Part shown: in pieces, positions 21,952 through 30,379 of the stretch
Layout of the letters: every line of letters begins with the position of its first letter
Position numbering within the stretch: the stretch's first letter is position 1
NCBI GenBank assembly: GCA_964552325.1
Contig: CAZKHA010000015.1
Location: forward strand, 1-39,386
DNA length: 39,386 nucleotides
Origin: CAZKCK01 sp964552325
Lineage (GTDB): Bacteria; Bacteroidota; Bacteroidia; Bacteroidales; TTA-H9
Direction of reading: 5' to 3'
Position numbers and translations under genes: made by a program
The notes under the pieces: generated by a model
Database searches by the model: none
Told to the model about the DNA's origin: nothing
The model's input: only the letters and a program-made list of their open reading frames with translations

Positions 21952-24462
21952 TTACGATTTCTTGAAAATCCGGGCCATCAGCGATTCCTTTTTGGTTTCT
22001 TTATCATCGGAATAATAGCCGTAGCCATAACCGTAGCCATAACCGTAGCCATAACCATAGCCGTAGCCATAACCGTAGCCATAGCCATAACCATAACCGT
22101 AACCATATACGTTTTTGGCAAGTTTTACGTCGTTAACAAGTATGCTAACATTTTCTAAACCACGTTGTTCCACATCCCTGATGATGGCACCAAAAACTTT
22201 TTTGTTTGTAACGCCTTGACGGGCAATGAATATACGGTTGTCGGCATACTTCATCAGCAAGAAGGCGTCTGTTACAAGACCTACAGGCGGGGTGTCAATT
22301 ATGATATAGTCATATTTTTCTTTAAGCAACCTGAATAGCTCATCCGTTTTTTCTGATGCAATAAGCTCCGCTGGATTCGGTGGTACGGGACCGGCCATGA
22401 TAACATCCAAATTCTCGATGGGCGATTTCTGTATGATGTTTTCAAATTTGCTCTTATTAATAAGGTAGGAGCTGAAACCCTCTGTATTTGACAAACCAAA
22501 GTCTTGATACAATTTAGGTTTACGTAAGTCGAAACCTAACAGAACCGTTTTTTTGCCATACATGGCAAATATGGTAGCCAGGTTTATTGCACAGAATGTT
22601 TTACCGGCACTTACGATATCGGAAGTAATTAAAACAGTTTGTTTGTCCTTTCCTTTTACAATGTATTGCAAGTTTGTACGCACCGAACGGAATGATTCGG
22701 CAATGGAGGATTTGGGAGACTCCGCAACAACCATTTTAGTTTCGCGCGTGCTATGTACAACGTGCCCAACAATGGGAAACTTGGTAAGTTTTTCAATGTC
22801 AGATTTTTCAATGATTTTATCGTTCATGTAGTCTTTTAAATAGATATACACGGCAGGTAAAATCAAACCTAAGATTAATCCGATAAGATAGTTTAAGCTC
22901 TTTTTGGGATAAACAGGGGACTTGCCTTCGGCGGTGGCCTGATCAATTATTTCGTTATCAGCTAAGTTAGAGGCTTTGGTAATTTGAGCTTCAGCACGTT
23001 TTTGCAAAAGGAATAAGAAAAGGTTGTTTTGCAGGTTAAATTCACGCTCAAAGCCCAAGAGCTTACGTTGGCTTGTGGGCAGATTCGATATCTTACCACT
23101 TAACTCCTTAATACGGTCTTCAATATCCTTTAAGGCAATGTTTGAAGTATTGACTGTGTTGCGGATGTTTTCGAGCAGGTTGAGCTTGGTGTTCTTTATC
23201 TTGTTGTCAATTTGGCTTATAGCAGGGTTTTTTGAAGTTGAATTCATCATTAGAGATGACTTTTCTTCGTAAAGTTTTGTAATAGCATCAATTAGGCCAG
23301 CTAAAACAGGATCTTCAATTCCCATGCTTGATGGAACAAGAATCTGGTCGATATCGTTGCGATCTTCAATATATTTTTTTAAGTAATTGTAATACTTGTT
23401 TTTAACCAACAACTCGGCCTTTTGTTTGTCGAGGTCTTTCATATACTCGAAAACGCGTTGGGCTTCATCATCCAATTGCATGATTTGGGTTTGTTTGCGG
23501 AAGCCCTCAAGTTGTGTTTCGGCATTGTACAATGAATCGCGGATTCCAATCAATTCTACATCAATAAAAGAGATGGTTTTGGTGGCAATCATGTTCTTTT
23601 TGTTCAAGCCGCGATCTAAATACTTTTGAGTCAGGGTGTTCAAAAAGTCAACCGATTTCTGTATGTTCGATCCCTTTACCTTAATCTCAACGATTGAAGC
23701 TTCACGTTTAATTGGCTCTATTTTGAAGTTGCTGAACTCTTTGGTTAAGGATGCCAAATCGTTAAACAAGAAATACAACCTGGCATTTACATGCTTGGTG
23801 GGGTCGAAATTGTAGTTGAGCAGCAGCCTAAAGTTGTAAAATTCGGAGGTGATGTCATCGCCAAAATTATATACCTTGTTCAGGTTTACGTTCTTGGCAT
23901 AAAGCTTTTGATTGTCTTTCTCAACAAACTCATTTGTTCTAAAGTCGTACAAACCAATGTTTTCGCCCTCTGTTTCAATTCTGAATTGCTTATTATTCAG
24001 TATTGTGATCATAAACCGAAGGTTCACTATTTGCTGATGGGCTGTGTCAAGAATAACATCAAATGGTGCGTTTTTGTACAGCTCAGTGGTAATAAAGTTG
24101 CTTTCAGCAAAATAGGTTGCGCTCAGGTTTAAGGCCTTTACGGTGTTGGTGGTAAGTGTACGCGAATTTAGGATTCCAATTTCGTTTTCAAGGTTTTGTT
24201 GGTCGTTCATAAAACCTAGACCAATAAGCGATTGCGCATCAAGCGCTTTGTTCGATTTATCAGCAATTAGAAGTGTTGAGGATACTTCATAAACGGGTTT
24301 GGTGTACTTGTTGAAAAGAAAGGCGATAATAAGTGCCACAAAAACCGTGATGGCAAAGAAGTACCAATAACGGAAGAACTTAAAGAACATCGCTTTGAAA
24401 TCAACAGATTCTTCGTGCTGTTGTTCTTGTGGATTAAAATTTTGATTGGGTATATTGTTCAC
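21952..24462 (-). CDS. Wzc-like polysaccharide co-polymerase/tyrosine autokinase
   Basis: An 836-residue protein. Membrane helix 1 (about 33-51) and helix 2 (about 523-541) flank a periplasmic Wzz domain with long coiled coils (about 290-510). The cytosolic BY-kinase domain has a Walker A SDIVSAGKT (614-622, K621), Walker A' LLGFDLRKPK (641-650) and Walker B YIIIDTPPVG (719-728). The C-terminus carries (Tyr-Gly)15-Tyr-Tyr (about 786-817), standing in for the usual Tyr cluster, then a basic end. It controls chain length and export of capsular or exopolysaccharide with the outer-membrane protein encoded just upstream. It starts 11 bp after that gene. Other capsule genes (glycosyltransferases, Wzx, Wzy) are not nearby. 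Confidence 0.93.
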   Translation of the reverse strand: MNNIPNQNFNPQEQQHEESVDFKAMFFKFFRYWYFFAITVFVALIIAFLFNKYTKPVYEVSSTLLIADKSNKALDAQSLIGLGFMNDQQNLENEIGILNSRTLTTNTVKALNLSATYFAESNFITTELYKNAPFDVILDTAHQQIVNLRFMITILNNKQFRIETEGENIGLYDFRTNEFVEKDNQKLYAKNVNLNKVYNFGDDITSEFYNFRLLLNYNFDPTKHVNARLYFLFNDLASLTKEFSNFKIEPIKREASIVEIKVKGSNIQKSVDFLNTLTQKYLDRGLNKKNMIATKTISFIDVELIGIRDSLYNAETQLEGFRKQTQIMQLDDEAQRVFEYMKDLDKQKAELLVKNKYYNYLKKYIEDRNDIDQILVPSSMGIEDPVLAGLIDAITKLYEEKSSLMMNSTSKNPAISQIDNKIKNTKLNLLENIRNTVNTSNIALKDIEDRIKELSGKISNLPTSQRKLLGFEREFNLQNNLFLFLLQKRAEAQITKASNLADNEIIDQATAEGKSPVYPKKSLNYLIGLILGLILPAVYIYLKDYMNDKIIEKSDIEKLTKFPIVGHVVHSTRETKMVVAESPKSSIAESFRSVRTNLQYIVKGKDKQTVLITSDIVSAGKTFCAINLATIFAMYGKKTVLLGFDLRKPKLYQDFGLSNTEGFSSYLINKSKFENIIQKSPIENLDVIMAGPVPPNPAELIASEKTDELFRLLKEKYDYIIIDTPPVGLVTDAFLLMKYADNRIFIARQGVTNKKVFGAIIRDVEQRGLENVSILVNDVKLAKNVYGYGYGYGYGYGYGYGYGYGYGYGYGYGYGYYSDDKETKKESLMARIFKKS
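22012..22107 (-). repeat. In-frame Gly-Tyr codon tandem repeat in the wzc-like gene
   Basis: Fifteen consecutive 6-bp units (22018-22107 on the plus strand gcc/acc followed by gta/ata) encode (Tyr-Gly)15, followed by two Tyr codons at 22012-22017. The third codon positions vary among units, so the tract is not a perfect repeat. A 12-bp sub-period (gccataaccgta) is visible in the first third. The tract is translated and lies in the kinase tail. Confidence 0.95.
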
Positions 24463-24473
24463 AGGTATAGCTT

Positions 24474-25265
24474 TTATTTAAAGTAATTCATAATCAACAA
24501 CGTGGAGGAGATGATGGAAAACATGGTCGTGTAAGGGAAGGTTGAAAATGCCCACTGCTTTTCGCTGAGAGGTTCCACATAAACAATATCGTTGGGTAGC
24601 AAATAGAATTGTTCTGAGGTAAAGATGCTCTCATCGTTCATGTTGAGGCGATACATCTTGGTTCCATTTTCGGTTTGCCTTATAAGCACCACCCGTTTTC
24701 TATTGCTGAAATCGGTAAGATCGCCTGCACGGGCAACCGCTTCAAACAAGTTTAATTTGTCTTGATAGATAAGGTAGTAGCCTGGGCTTTTTACCTCACC
24801 AAGGATAGTTACCCTAAAGTTAACCAGCTTCACGATGATGGTTGTTTCTTTAAGATATTGATTGACTATCTCTTGAATTTTAAGACGGATTTCATCTACT
24901 GTCAAACCTTCAACTTCGATTTTTCCAACAAAAGGGAATTCAATGTTGCCGGAATCACTTACAGCATAACTTGCTAAGTAAATACTTGATTCAGAAGAGG
25001 TTGTTCCAGTTGTACGGCTGGCATCGTCGTAGTTGAAAAACTTATAGGTCTTTTCATCAAGGCTTTGTACTTTGATATACAAATTATCGCCTTTTTTTAC
25101 TTTATATGCTTCTCTGGGAGCGTATGAAAACTCACGTAAGGAGTCATTAACAGCCTGAGACTGAAAGTATTTAATTTTTTTCTGTGATACACACGATGTA
25201 AATAGAACCGCTACCATAAGCAAGTAGAGCAACATTACACCGGTCTTTTGAAAACATTTTTTCAT
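24474..25265 (-). CDS. Wza-like polysaccharide export lipoprotein
   Basis: A 263-residue outer-membrane lipoprotein. The ATG at 25265 begins a signal peptide ending in the lipobox LFTSC (Cys 25). The frame is open to 25331, but a -7 box overlaps that point. A poly_export domain (about 50-135, with YKVKKGDNLYIKVQSL and a SGNIEFPFVGKIEVEGLT strand) is followed by an SLBB-like domain (VTILGEVKSPGYYLIYQDKL) and a C-terminal hydrophobic helix (TTMFSIISSTLLIMNYF). It would form the outer-membrane exit for polysaccharide with the Wzc-like protein. It is shorter than E. coli Wza (379), as is normal in Bacteroidota. It heads the five-gene run. Confidence 0.92.
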   Translation of the reverse strand: MKKCFQKTGVMLLYLLMVAVLFTSCVSQKKIKYFQSQAVNDSLREFSYAPREAYKVKKGDNLYIKVQSLDEKTYKFFNYDDASRTTGTTSSESSIYLASYAVSDSGNIEFPFVGKIEVEGLTVDEIRLKIQEIVNQYLKETTIIVKLVNFRVTILGEVKSPGYYLIYQDKLNLFEAVARAGDLTDFSNRKRVVLIRQTENGTKMYRLNMNDESIFTSEQFYLLPNDIVYVEPLSEKQWAFSTFPYTTMFSIISSTLLIMNYFK

Positions 25266-25328
25266 TAGAAACTGTTTAGTTAAGAAGATTATTTGGATTA
25301 GGGAACCGATCAAATTGAACTCTTTGTG

Positions 25329-25336
25329 CAAAATTA
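25329..25336 (-). promoter_or_regulatory. -7 box of the wza-wzc-cysD-cysN-mreD run
   Basis: Plus-strand CAAAATTA reads TAATTTTG on the minus strand. It lies 63 bp upstream of the ATG at 25265 and inside the longer possible frame, supporting the shorter start. No good -33 TTG is visible. Confidence 0.5.
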
Positions 25337-25483
25337 GGAGTTTTTAGTTAATGTAAAAGCTTTTTTGCGTTAATTTGTTCAGTTTCTTAGTCATGTTTTC
25401 TTAACACTCTTCTTATACATGTGATTCTAATTAGTTGTATAATAAATAGATAGAACAGTCAATTTCCAAAAAATCATCAAATT

Positions 25484-26158
25484 ATGGCATCATCATTAAT
25501 GGATCCAATTGGCAAACTTATGGGTTTGCGTTACAAATCTCATCCTTGGCACGGGGTAGAACTAGGTGATAGGGCACCCGAAGTAATCACTTGTTACATC
25601 GAAATGGTGCCTACCGACACAGTTAAGTACGAAGTGGACAAAGCCACGGGATATCTTCGGCTTGATAGGCCTCAGAAGTACTCAAACACGGTTCCTGCGC
25701 TGTATGGCTTTATACCTCAATCGTTTTGTGGAGATCGTGTGGCTCAAATGGCTTGTGATAAAACGGGTCGTTCTGACATAAAAGGAGATGGTGACCCATT
25801 GGATATCTGCATCTTAACTGAAAAAGAAATAACCCATGGCGATATTTTGGTAATGGCTAGGCCAATTGGAGGGCTTCGTATGATTGATGGCAATGAAGCC
25901 GATGATAAAATTATTGCTGTCTTAGATAACGACTTGGTTTATGGTGATTATAAGGACCTCTCCGACTTACCCAAATTGGTAACCGAGCGAATTCGTCATT
26001 ATTTCTTGACCTATAAGGATATGCCAGGCCAAGACAAACGCAATGCTGAAGTAACCCATGTTTATGGCATCGACGAAGCACATGAGGTCATCCGTAGATC
26101 GATGGAAGACTACAAATTAAAGTTCGACAATTTGCGCAATCTGTTAATGGATTATTAA
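25484..26158 (+). CDS. ppa: Inorganic pyrophosphatase, family I
   Basis: A 224-residue soluble enzyme that hydrolyses pyrophosphate to phosphate, pulling biosynthetic reactions forward. It shows the family I active-site signature DGDPLDI, the phrase VKYEVDKATGYLRLDRPQKY with substrate-binding Lys and Tyr, and ALYGFIPQSFCGD. The conserved catalytic Asp cluster is complete by eye (D in DGDP, DPLD and EADDKIIAVLDND). At 224 residues it is slightly longer than the bacterial norm of about 175, with an N-terminal extension (about 1-45) as in other Bacteroidota. It stands alone, divergent from the wza run, and ends at a strong terminator. Pyrophosphate made by CysDN next door is one of its likely substrates. 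Confidence 0.95.
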   Translation: MASSLMDPIGKLMGLRYKSHPWHGVELGDRAPEVITCYIEMVPTDTVKYEVDKATGYLRLDRPQKYSNTVPALYGFIPQSFCGDRVAQMACDKTGRSDIKGDGDPLDICILTEKEITHGDILVMARPIGGLRMIDGNEADDKIIAVLDNDLVYGDYKDLSDLPKLVTERIRHYFLTYKDMPGQDKRNAEVTHVYGIDEAHEVIRRSMEDYKLKFDNLRNLLMDY

Positions 26159-26181
26159 ACAATAGTTTACGCTAAAGTGTG

Positions 26182-26220
26182 CCCGTTTTCATCAAACATG
26201 AAAACGGGTTTTGTTTTGTT
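26182..26220 (+). terminator. Intrinsic terminator after ppa
   Basis: CCCGTTTTCAT (26182-26192) and ATGAAAACGGG (26198-26208) form a perfect 11-pair stem with loop CAAAC, then a T-rich tail TTTTGTTTTGTT reaching the stop codon of the convergent miaB gene. Confidence 0.93.
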
Positions 26221-27550
26221 ATGATTGAACGGCACCTATTAAGGTAGCCGATGTACACGATGTAATGAGAACTTGAGCATAATCGCCTGGCTTAAAGTCT
26301 TTATTATCAAAAACTACTACCTTGTTTTGGCTATTACGTCCAGAGACCTGTTGGTTCGATTTTTTCGAAAATCCTTCAACCAAGACTTCGAATACTTTGC
26401 CTACATCATTTTTGTTGCTCTTATGCGAAAGCTTGTGCTGCAAGTCAATAATTTCTTTTAATCTGCTTGCTTTAACCTCATCGGGAACATCATCAGCATG
26501 TTTTTTTGCGGCGATAGTGCCAGAACGTTCTGAATACCTGAACATAAAGGCATAATCGAAGCGAACCCATTCCATAAGGCTTAAGGTGTCGGCATGGTCG
26601 GCATCGGTTTCGCCCGAGAATCCGGCAATAATATCGGTTGAAATAGCCGCATTGGGAATAATGTTGCGTATGGCCGAAATCCGATCCATAAACCATTGAC
26701 GAGTGTACTTGCGATTCATGCGGTCAAGCACTTGATCGCTTCCCGACTGTACAGCTAAATGTATCGATTTGCAGATGTTTGGGTATTTGGCAATGGTATA
26801 GAGTAAGTCGTCAGAAAGATCGCGAGGATGTGATGTTGTAAACCGAACCCTTAACAAAGGGCTTATTTCTGCTACTTGTGCTAAAAGCTGCGGAAAACCA
26901 GTTGCGGTTGTAGAATCGGAGAATTTATACGAGTTTACGTTTTGCCCTAAGAGGGTAACTTCGCGATAACCTTTATTAAATAAGGCTGTAGCTTCATTAA
27001 TAATGGTTTGTGGTTCGCGTGAGCGTTCTTTGCCACGGGTAAAGGGTACCACACAATACGAACAAAAGTTTTCGCAACCCCGCATAATCGATATAAACGC
27101 CGAAATTCCGTTCGAATCATAGCGCACAGGGTCAATATCAGCATAGGTTTCATCGAGCGAGAGCTGGATATTGGCGGCTTTTTGGCCAGATTCGGTTTCG
27201 GCAATTAGCGAGGGCAAATCGCGGTAAGCATCTGGCCCTGCTACTAGGTCAACCTTGTGCTCAGGATCTAGCAGAACATCTTTCAAACGTTCAGCCATGC
27301 AACCAATGACCCCAATTTTTAGCGCTGGGTTCTTTTTTTTCATGGCCTTCAGCTCACGAAGGCGCTTCCATACTCGCTGTTCTGCTTTATCGCGAATGGA
27401 GCAGGTATTGATAAGGATAAGGTCGGCCTCACTAGCTTCATTTGTTGTATTAAATTGATTATCAGACAGTATTGAAGCAACAATCTGGCTATCAGAAAAA
27501 TTCATCTGGCAACCGTAAGTCTCAATATATAACTTTTTGGTTTCGTTCAT
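26219..27550 (-). CDS. miaB: tRNA-2-methylthio-N6-adenosine37 methylthiotransferase MiaB
   Basis: A 443-residue radical SAM enzyme that adds a methylthio group to isopentenyladenosine-37 of tRNAs reading UNN codons. The N-terminal UPF0004 domain has the auxiliary cluster cysteines C14 (TYGCQMNFSDS), C50 (INTCSIRDKAE) and C84 (GVIGCMAERL). The radical SAM cluster is in MRGCENFCSYCVVPF (C159, C163, C166). The phrase TRGKERSREP and a C-terminal TRAM domain (about 380-440) complete the family. The phrases separate it from MtaB and RimO. It has its own promoter and is divergent from topA. Length matches E. coli MiaB (474) allowing for a shorter N-terminus. Confidence 0.96.
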   Translation of the reverse strand: MNETKKLYIETYGCQMNFSDSQIVASILSDNQFNTTNEASEADLILINTCSIRDKAEQRVWKRLRELKAMKKKNPALKIGVIGCMAERLKDVLLDPEHKVDLVAGPDAYRDLPSLIAETESGQKAANIQLSLDETYADIDPVRYDSNGISAFISIMRGCENFCSYCVVPFTRGKERSREPQTIINEATALFNKGYREVTLLGQNVNSYKFSDSTTATGFPQLLAQVAEISPLLRVRFTTSHPRDLSDDLLYTIAKYPNICKSIHLAVQSGSDQVLDRMNRKYTRQWFMDRISAIRNIIPNAAISTDIIAGFSGETDADHADTLSLMEWVRFDYAFMFRYSERSGTIAAKKHADDVPDEVKASRLKEIIDLQHKLSHKSNKNDVGKVFEVLVEGFSKKSNQQVSGRNSQNKVVVFDNKDFKPGDYAQVLITSCTSATLIGAVQS

Positions 27551-27603
27551 ATTAATAGATGGAAATAAGAGAATATGTGCCCTAATTTGGGTAAAAAGAG
27601 GTG

Positions 27604-27633
27604 CAAAATTAGTTATAAAAGATAGATAACCAA
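27604..27633 (-). promoter_or_regulatory. Bacteroidota-type promoter of miaB
   Basis: On the minus strand TTG (plus-strand CAA 27631-27633), 19 bases, then TAATTTTG (plus-strand CAAAATTA 27604-27611). Both elements match consensus, and the ATG is at 27550. Confidence 0.7.
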
Positions 27634-27662
27634 CACGATAAATAAAAGTTGATGGAAGAGGG

Positions 27663-27694
27663 TTGAATTATACATTGATATTATTATACCTTTG
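27663..27694 (+). promoter_or_regulatory. Bacteroidota-type promoter of topA
   Basis: TTG (27663-27665), 21 bases, then TACCTTTG (27687-27694), with the ATG at 27730. It is a full match to the phylum consensus. Confidence 0.75.
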
Positions 27695-27729
27695 CAGCCC
27701 GAAAAGATTGATATCAAAAGCACTACAAA

Positions 27730-30213
27730 ATGTCAAAAAACCTTGTTATTGTTGAGTCACCAGCTAAGGCAAAAACCATCGAAGGCTTCCTAGGTAAAGA
27801 CTTTCTGGTTAAGTCGAGCTTTGGTCACATACGCGATTTGAATAAAAAGCAAATCAGTGTTGACATTAAAAACGGCTTTAAACCCGAATACGAGATTCCT
27901 GAAGATAAGGCCAAAATTATCAGCGAGTTAAAAAAGCTTGCCAAAGCCGCCGAAATGGTATGGTTGGCATCCGACGAAGACCGTGAAGGGGAAGCCATAT
28001 CATGGCATCTTTACGAAGCATTGGGATTGAAAGAAAAGAATACTAAACGTATTGTTTTTCACGAGATTACAAAATCTGCTATTACGAAAGCAATCGAAAA
28101 TCCAAGGTTTATCGATATAAACTTGGTTAATGCCCAGCAGGCTCGTCGTGTACTTGACCGTTTGGTAGGTTATGAGCTGTCGCCATTGCTATGGAAAAAA
28201 ATTAAACCGGCCCTCTCGGCAGGCAGGGTTCAATCGGTAGCCGTTCGCTTAATTGCCGATCGCGAAGAAGAGATTCGCAACTTTAAAAGCTCATTTAGTT
28301 ACCGTGTTTCGGGTAAGTTCTTGGTAAAGAATAAGTTTGGCCAAGGTGAGTTGATTGCAGAGTTAACAAAAAGGATTCCAACACATGATGAAACCATGGC
28401 ATTTTTAAACGCCATTGTCAAATCAAGCTATTATATTAAGGATACAGAGAAAAAGCCAGCCAAGAAATCTCCAGCACCGCCTTTTACTACCTCCACATTG
28501 CAACAAGAAGCAGCGCGTAAACTTGGTTTCTCGGTTTCAAAAACCATGATGGTGGCACAGCAGCTTTACGAAGAAGGAAAAATAACCTATATGCGTACCG
28601 ACTCTGTAAACCTTTCTGACACTGCCTTGGGAATGGCAAAGCATGAGGTGGAAAAACTATTTGGCCCTGAATATATTAAGACTCGAAATTATACCACCAA
28701 AACTAAAGGAGCACAAGAGGCGCATGAAGCCATAAGGCCAACCTACATGAATAACCAAACTGCAGGTTCTGATGAATCGCAGCGCAGGCTTTACGAGTTG
28801 ATATGGAAACGTACCATTGCTTCGCAAATGAGCGATGCCATTTTAGAGCGCACCACCATTACCATTGGTATAACCGATGCACCAAAAGATGAGTTTGTTG
28901 CAAAGGGCGAAATTATAAAGTTTGATGGGTTCTTAAAGGTATATATCGAATCGACAGATGATGATGCCTCCGAAGACGAAACAAGGATTTTGCCACCAGT
29001 TGTTGTGGGTGAAAAGCTTGATATGGAATCAATTACGGCCACCCAAAAATATACTCAGAGCCCGCCACGCTATGCTGAGGCTAGTTTGGTAAAAAAACTT
29101 GAGGAATTGGGTATTGGAAGGCCTTCAACTTATGCCCCCATTATTTCTACCATTCAGAAAAGGGAGTATGTGGTTAAAGAAGACCGTGAAGGGATTATGA
29201 GACCTTACGAAGTCATACTGCTTAAGGCTGGCCGCATTTCATCAGAAAACAAAGTGGAGAAAACAGGTTACGAAAAGGCAAAGTTGTTTCCCACTGATAT
29301 AGGATCATTGGTAAACAACTACTTGATGAACAACTTTGGGGATATTATGGATTTTAACTTCACAGCCAAAGTTGAGAAAGATTTTGATGAAATTGCAGAC
29401 GGCAACATGAAATGGAACAAAATGATTGCCGATTTCTACAAACCATTCCATTCATCAATTGAAAAAGCTTTTGATAGTACCGAACGCGTTAAAGGCGAAA
29501 AGCTGTTGGGTGTAGATCCGGTTACGGGCAAGAATATTTACGTTAAGCTTGGCCGTTTTGGGCCAATTGTACAATTAGGCGAAACAGTATCAGACAAAGA
29601 CGAGAAGCCGAAATTTGCAGGTTTAAAGAAAACGCAAAGCATCGAAACCATTAGCATTGATGATGCCTTAGAATTGCTTAAACTTCCAAGGCAGGTTGGG
29701 GTTTTAGATGGAAAAGAAATTGTTGCAGCCGTTGGTAGATTTGGACCCTACATTCAGTATAACAAAGCTTTTTTTAGCCTTCCAAAAGGTGTAGATCCCA
29801 TGACGGTTACCGTTGCTCAATCCATTGAAATAATGGCGGACAAGAAGCGTAAGGAAGCCGAAAAGGTGATAAAAACCTTTCCCGATCGAAAAGATATTGT
29901 GGTTCTAAAAGGACGTTTTGGGCCGTATTTTGCCGTGGGCACCAAAAATATTCCTTTGCCTAAAGGTACTGATGTGGATAAGCTTACGGTTGAGGCCTGC
30001 CTGAAAATTGCTGAAGACTATGGAAACAAAGATCAAACCGCTAAGGCAAAGTCAACAGTAAAAAAGGCTGAACCCAAAGCAGCCTCAAAGGCAAAGGCTA
30101 AACCAACCGCTGCCAAGGAGAAAAAAGAAGGTGAACCCAAAAAGCTGGTTTCAAAAAAACCTGTCGCCAAAAAGACAAAGACTACCACAAAGGCTAAACC
30201 CACAAAAAAATAG
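27730..30213 (+). CDS. topA: DNA topoisomerase I
   Basis: An 827-residue type IA topoisomerase that relaxes negative supercoils. The Toprim domain (about 3-115) has E9 in VESPAKAKTIEGF and the acid triad in LASDEDREGEAI (D82, D84, E86). QQARRVLDRLVGYELSP and ALSAGRVQSVAVRLI follow. The catalytic Tyr is Y287 in GKITYMRTDSVNLSD. The C-terminal part carries repeats of the GRFGPYIQ/GRFGPYFAVG type (about 590-760), and no CxxC zinc ribbons are visible. Residues from about 770 form a Lys/Ala/Pro-rich tail (KAKSTVKKAEPKAASKAKAK), a basic DNA-binding extension. It is preceded by its own promoter. The arginase-fold gene follows after a 166-bp gap. Confidence 0.97.
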   Translation: MSKNLVIVESPAKAKTIEGFLGKDFLVKSSFGHIRDLNKKQISVDIKNGFKPEYEIPEDKAKIISELKKLAKAAEMVWLASDEDREGEAISWHLYEALGLKEKNTKRIVFHEITKSAITKAIENPRFIDINLVNAQQARRVLDRLVGYELSPLLWKKIKPALSAGRVQSVAVRLIADREEEIRNFKSSFSYRVSGKFLVKNKFGQGELIAELTKRIPTHDETMAFLNAIVKSSYYIKDTEKKPAKKSPAPPFTTSTLQQEAARKLGFSVSKTMMVAQQLYEEGKITYMRTDSVNLSDTALGMAKHEVEKLFGPEYIKTRNYTTKTKGAQEAHEAIRPTYMNNQTAGSDESQRRLYELIWKRTIASQMSDAILERTTITIGITDAPKDEFVAKGEIIKFDGFLKVYIESTDDDASEDETRILPPVVVGEKLDMESITATQKYTQSPPRYAEASLVKKLEELGIGRPSTYAPIISTIQKREYVVKEDREGIMRPYEVILLKAGRISSENKVEKTGYEKAKLFPTDIGSLVNNYLMNNFGDIMDFNFTAKVEKDFDEIADGNMKWNKMIADFYKPFHSSIEKAFDSTERVKGEKLLGVDPVTGKNIYVKLGRFGPIVQLGETVSDKDEKPKFAGLKKTQSIETISIDDALELLKLPRQVGVLDGKEIVAAVGRFGPYIQYNKAFFSLPKGVDPMTVTVAQSIEIMADKKRKEAEKVIKTFPDRKDIVVLKGRFGPYFAVGTKNIPLPKGTDVDKLTVEACLKIAEDYGNKDQTAKAKSTVKKAEPKAASKAKAKPTAAKEKKEGEPKKLVSKKPVAKKTKTTTKAKPTKK

Positions 30214-30379
30214 CGCTGAAGTAAAACCCGATTTAAAGTTTAGGTGCACGGATTTAAAAGTGAAATATAATCCATTGGAAATTAATGGTATAAAAACTTT
30301 TTTCAATTCGTGAGCCTTGCAACAAAACCTTTTTGCCGAAACCAAGTATAAGAGACTAAAACCCTTCAACGAACACCTT

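Noticed and set aside
22018..22107. Tandem repeat considered as a CRISPR or non-coding satellite
   Set aside because: The 6-bp units are in frame with the wzc-like gene and encode a Gly-Tyr tail; there are no spacers.
25266..25331. Longer N-terminus for the Wza-like lipoprotein
   Set aside because: The lipoprotein signal peptide starts at 25265, and a -7 box overlaps the longer start.
30317..30379. TTG start for the arginase-fold gene
   Set aside because: The 21 added residues do not resemble the family N-terminus, and an ATG at 30380 begins the conserved part.
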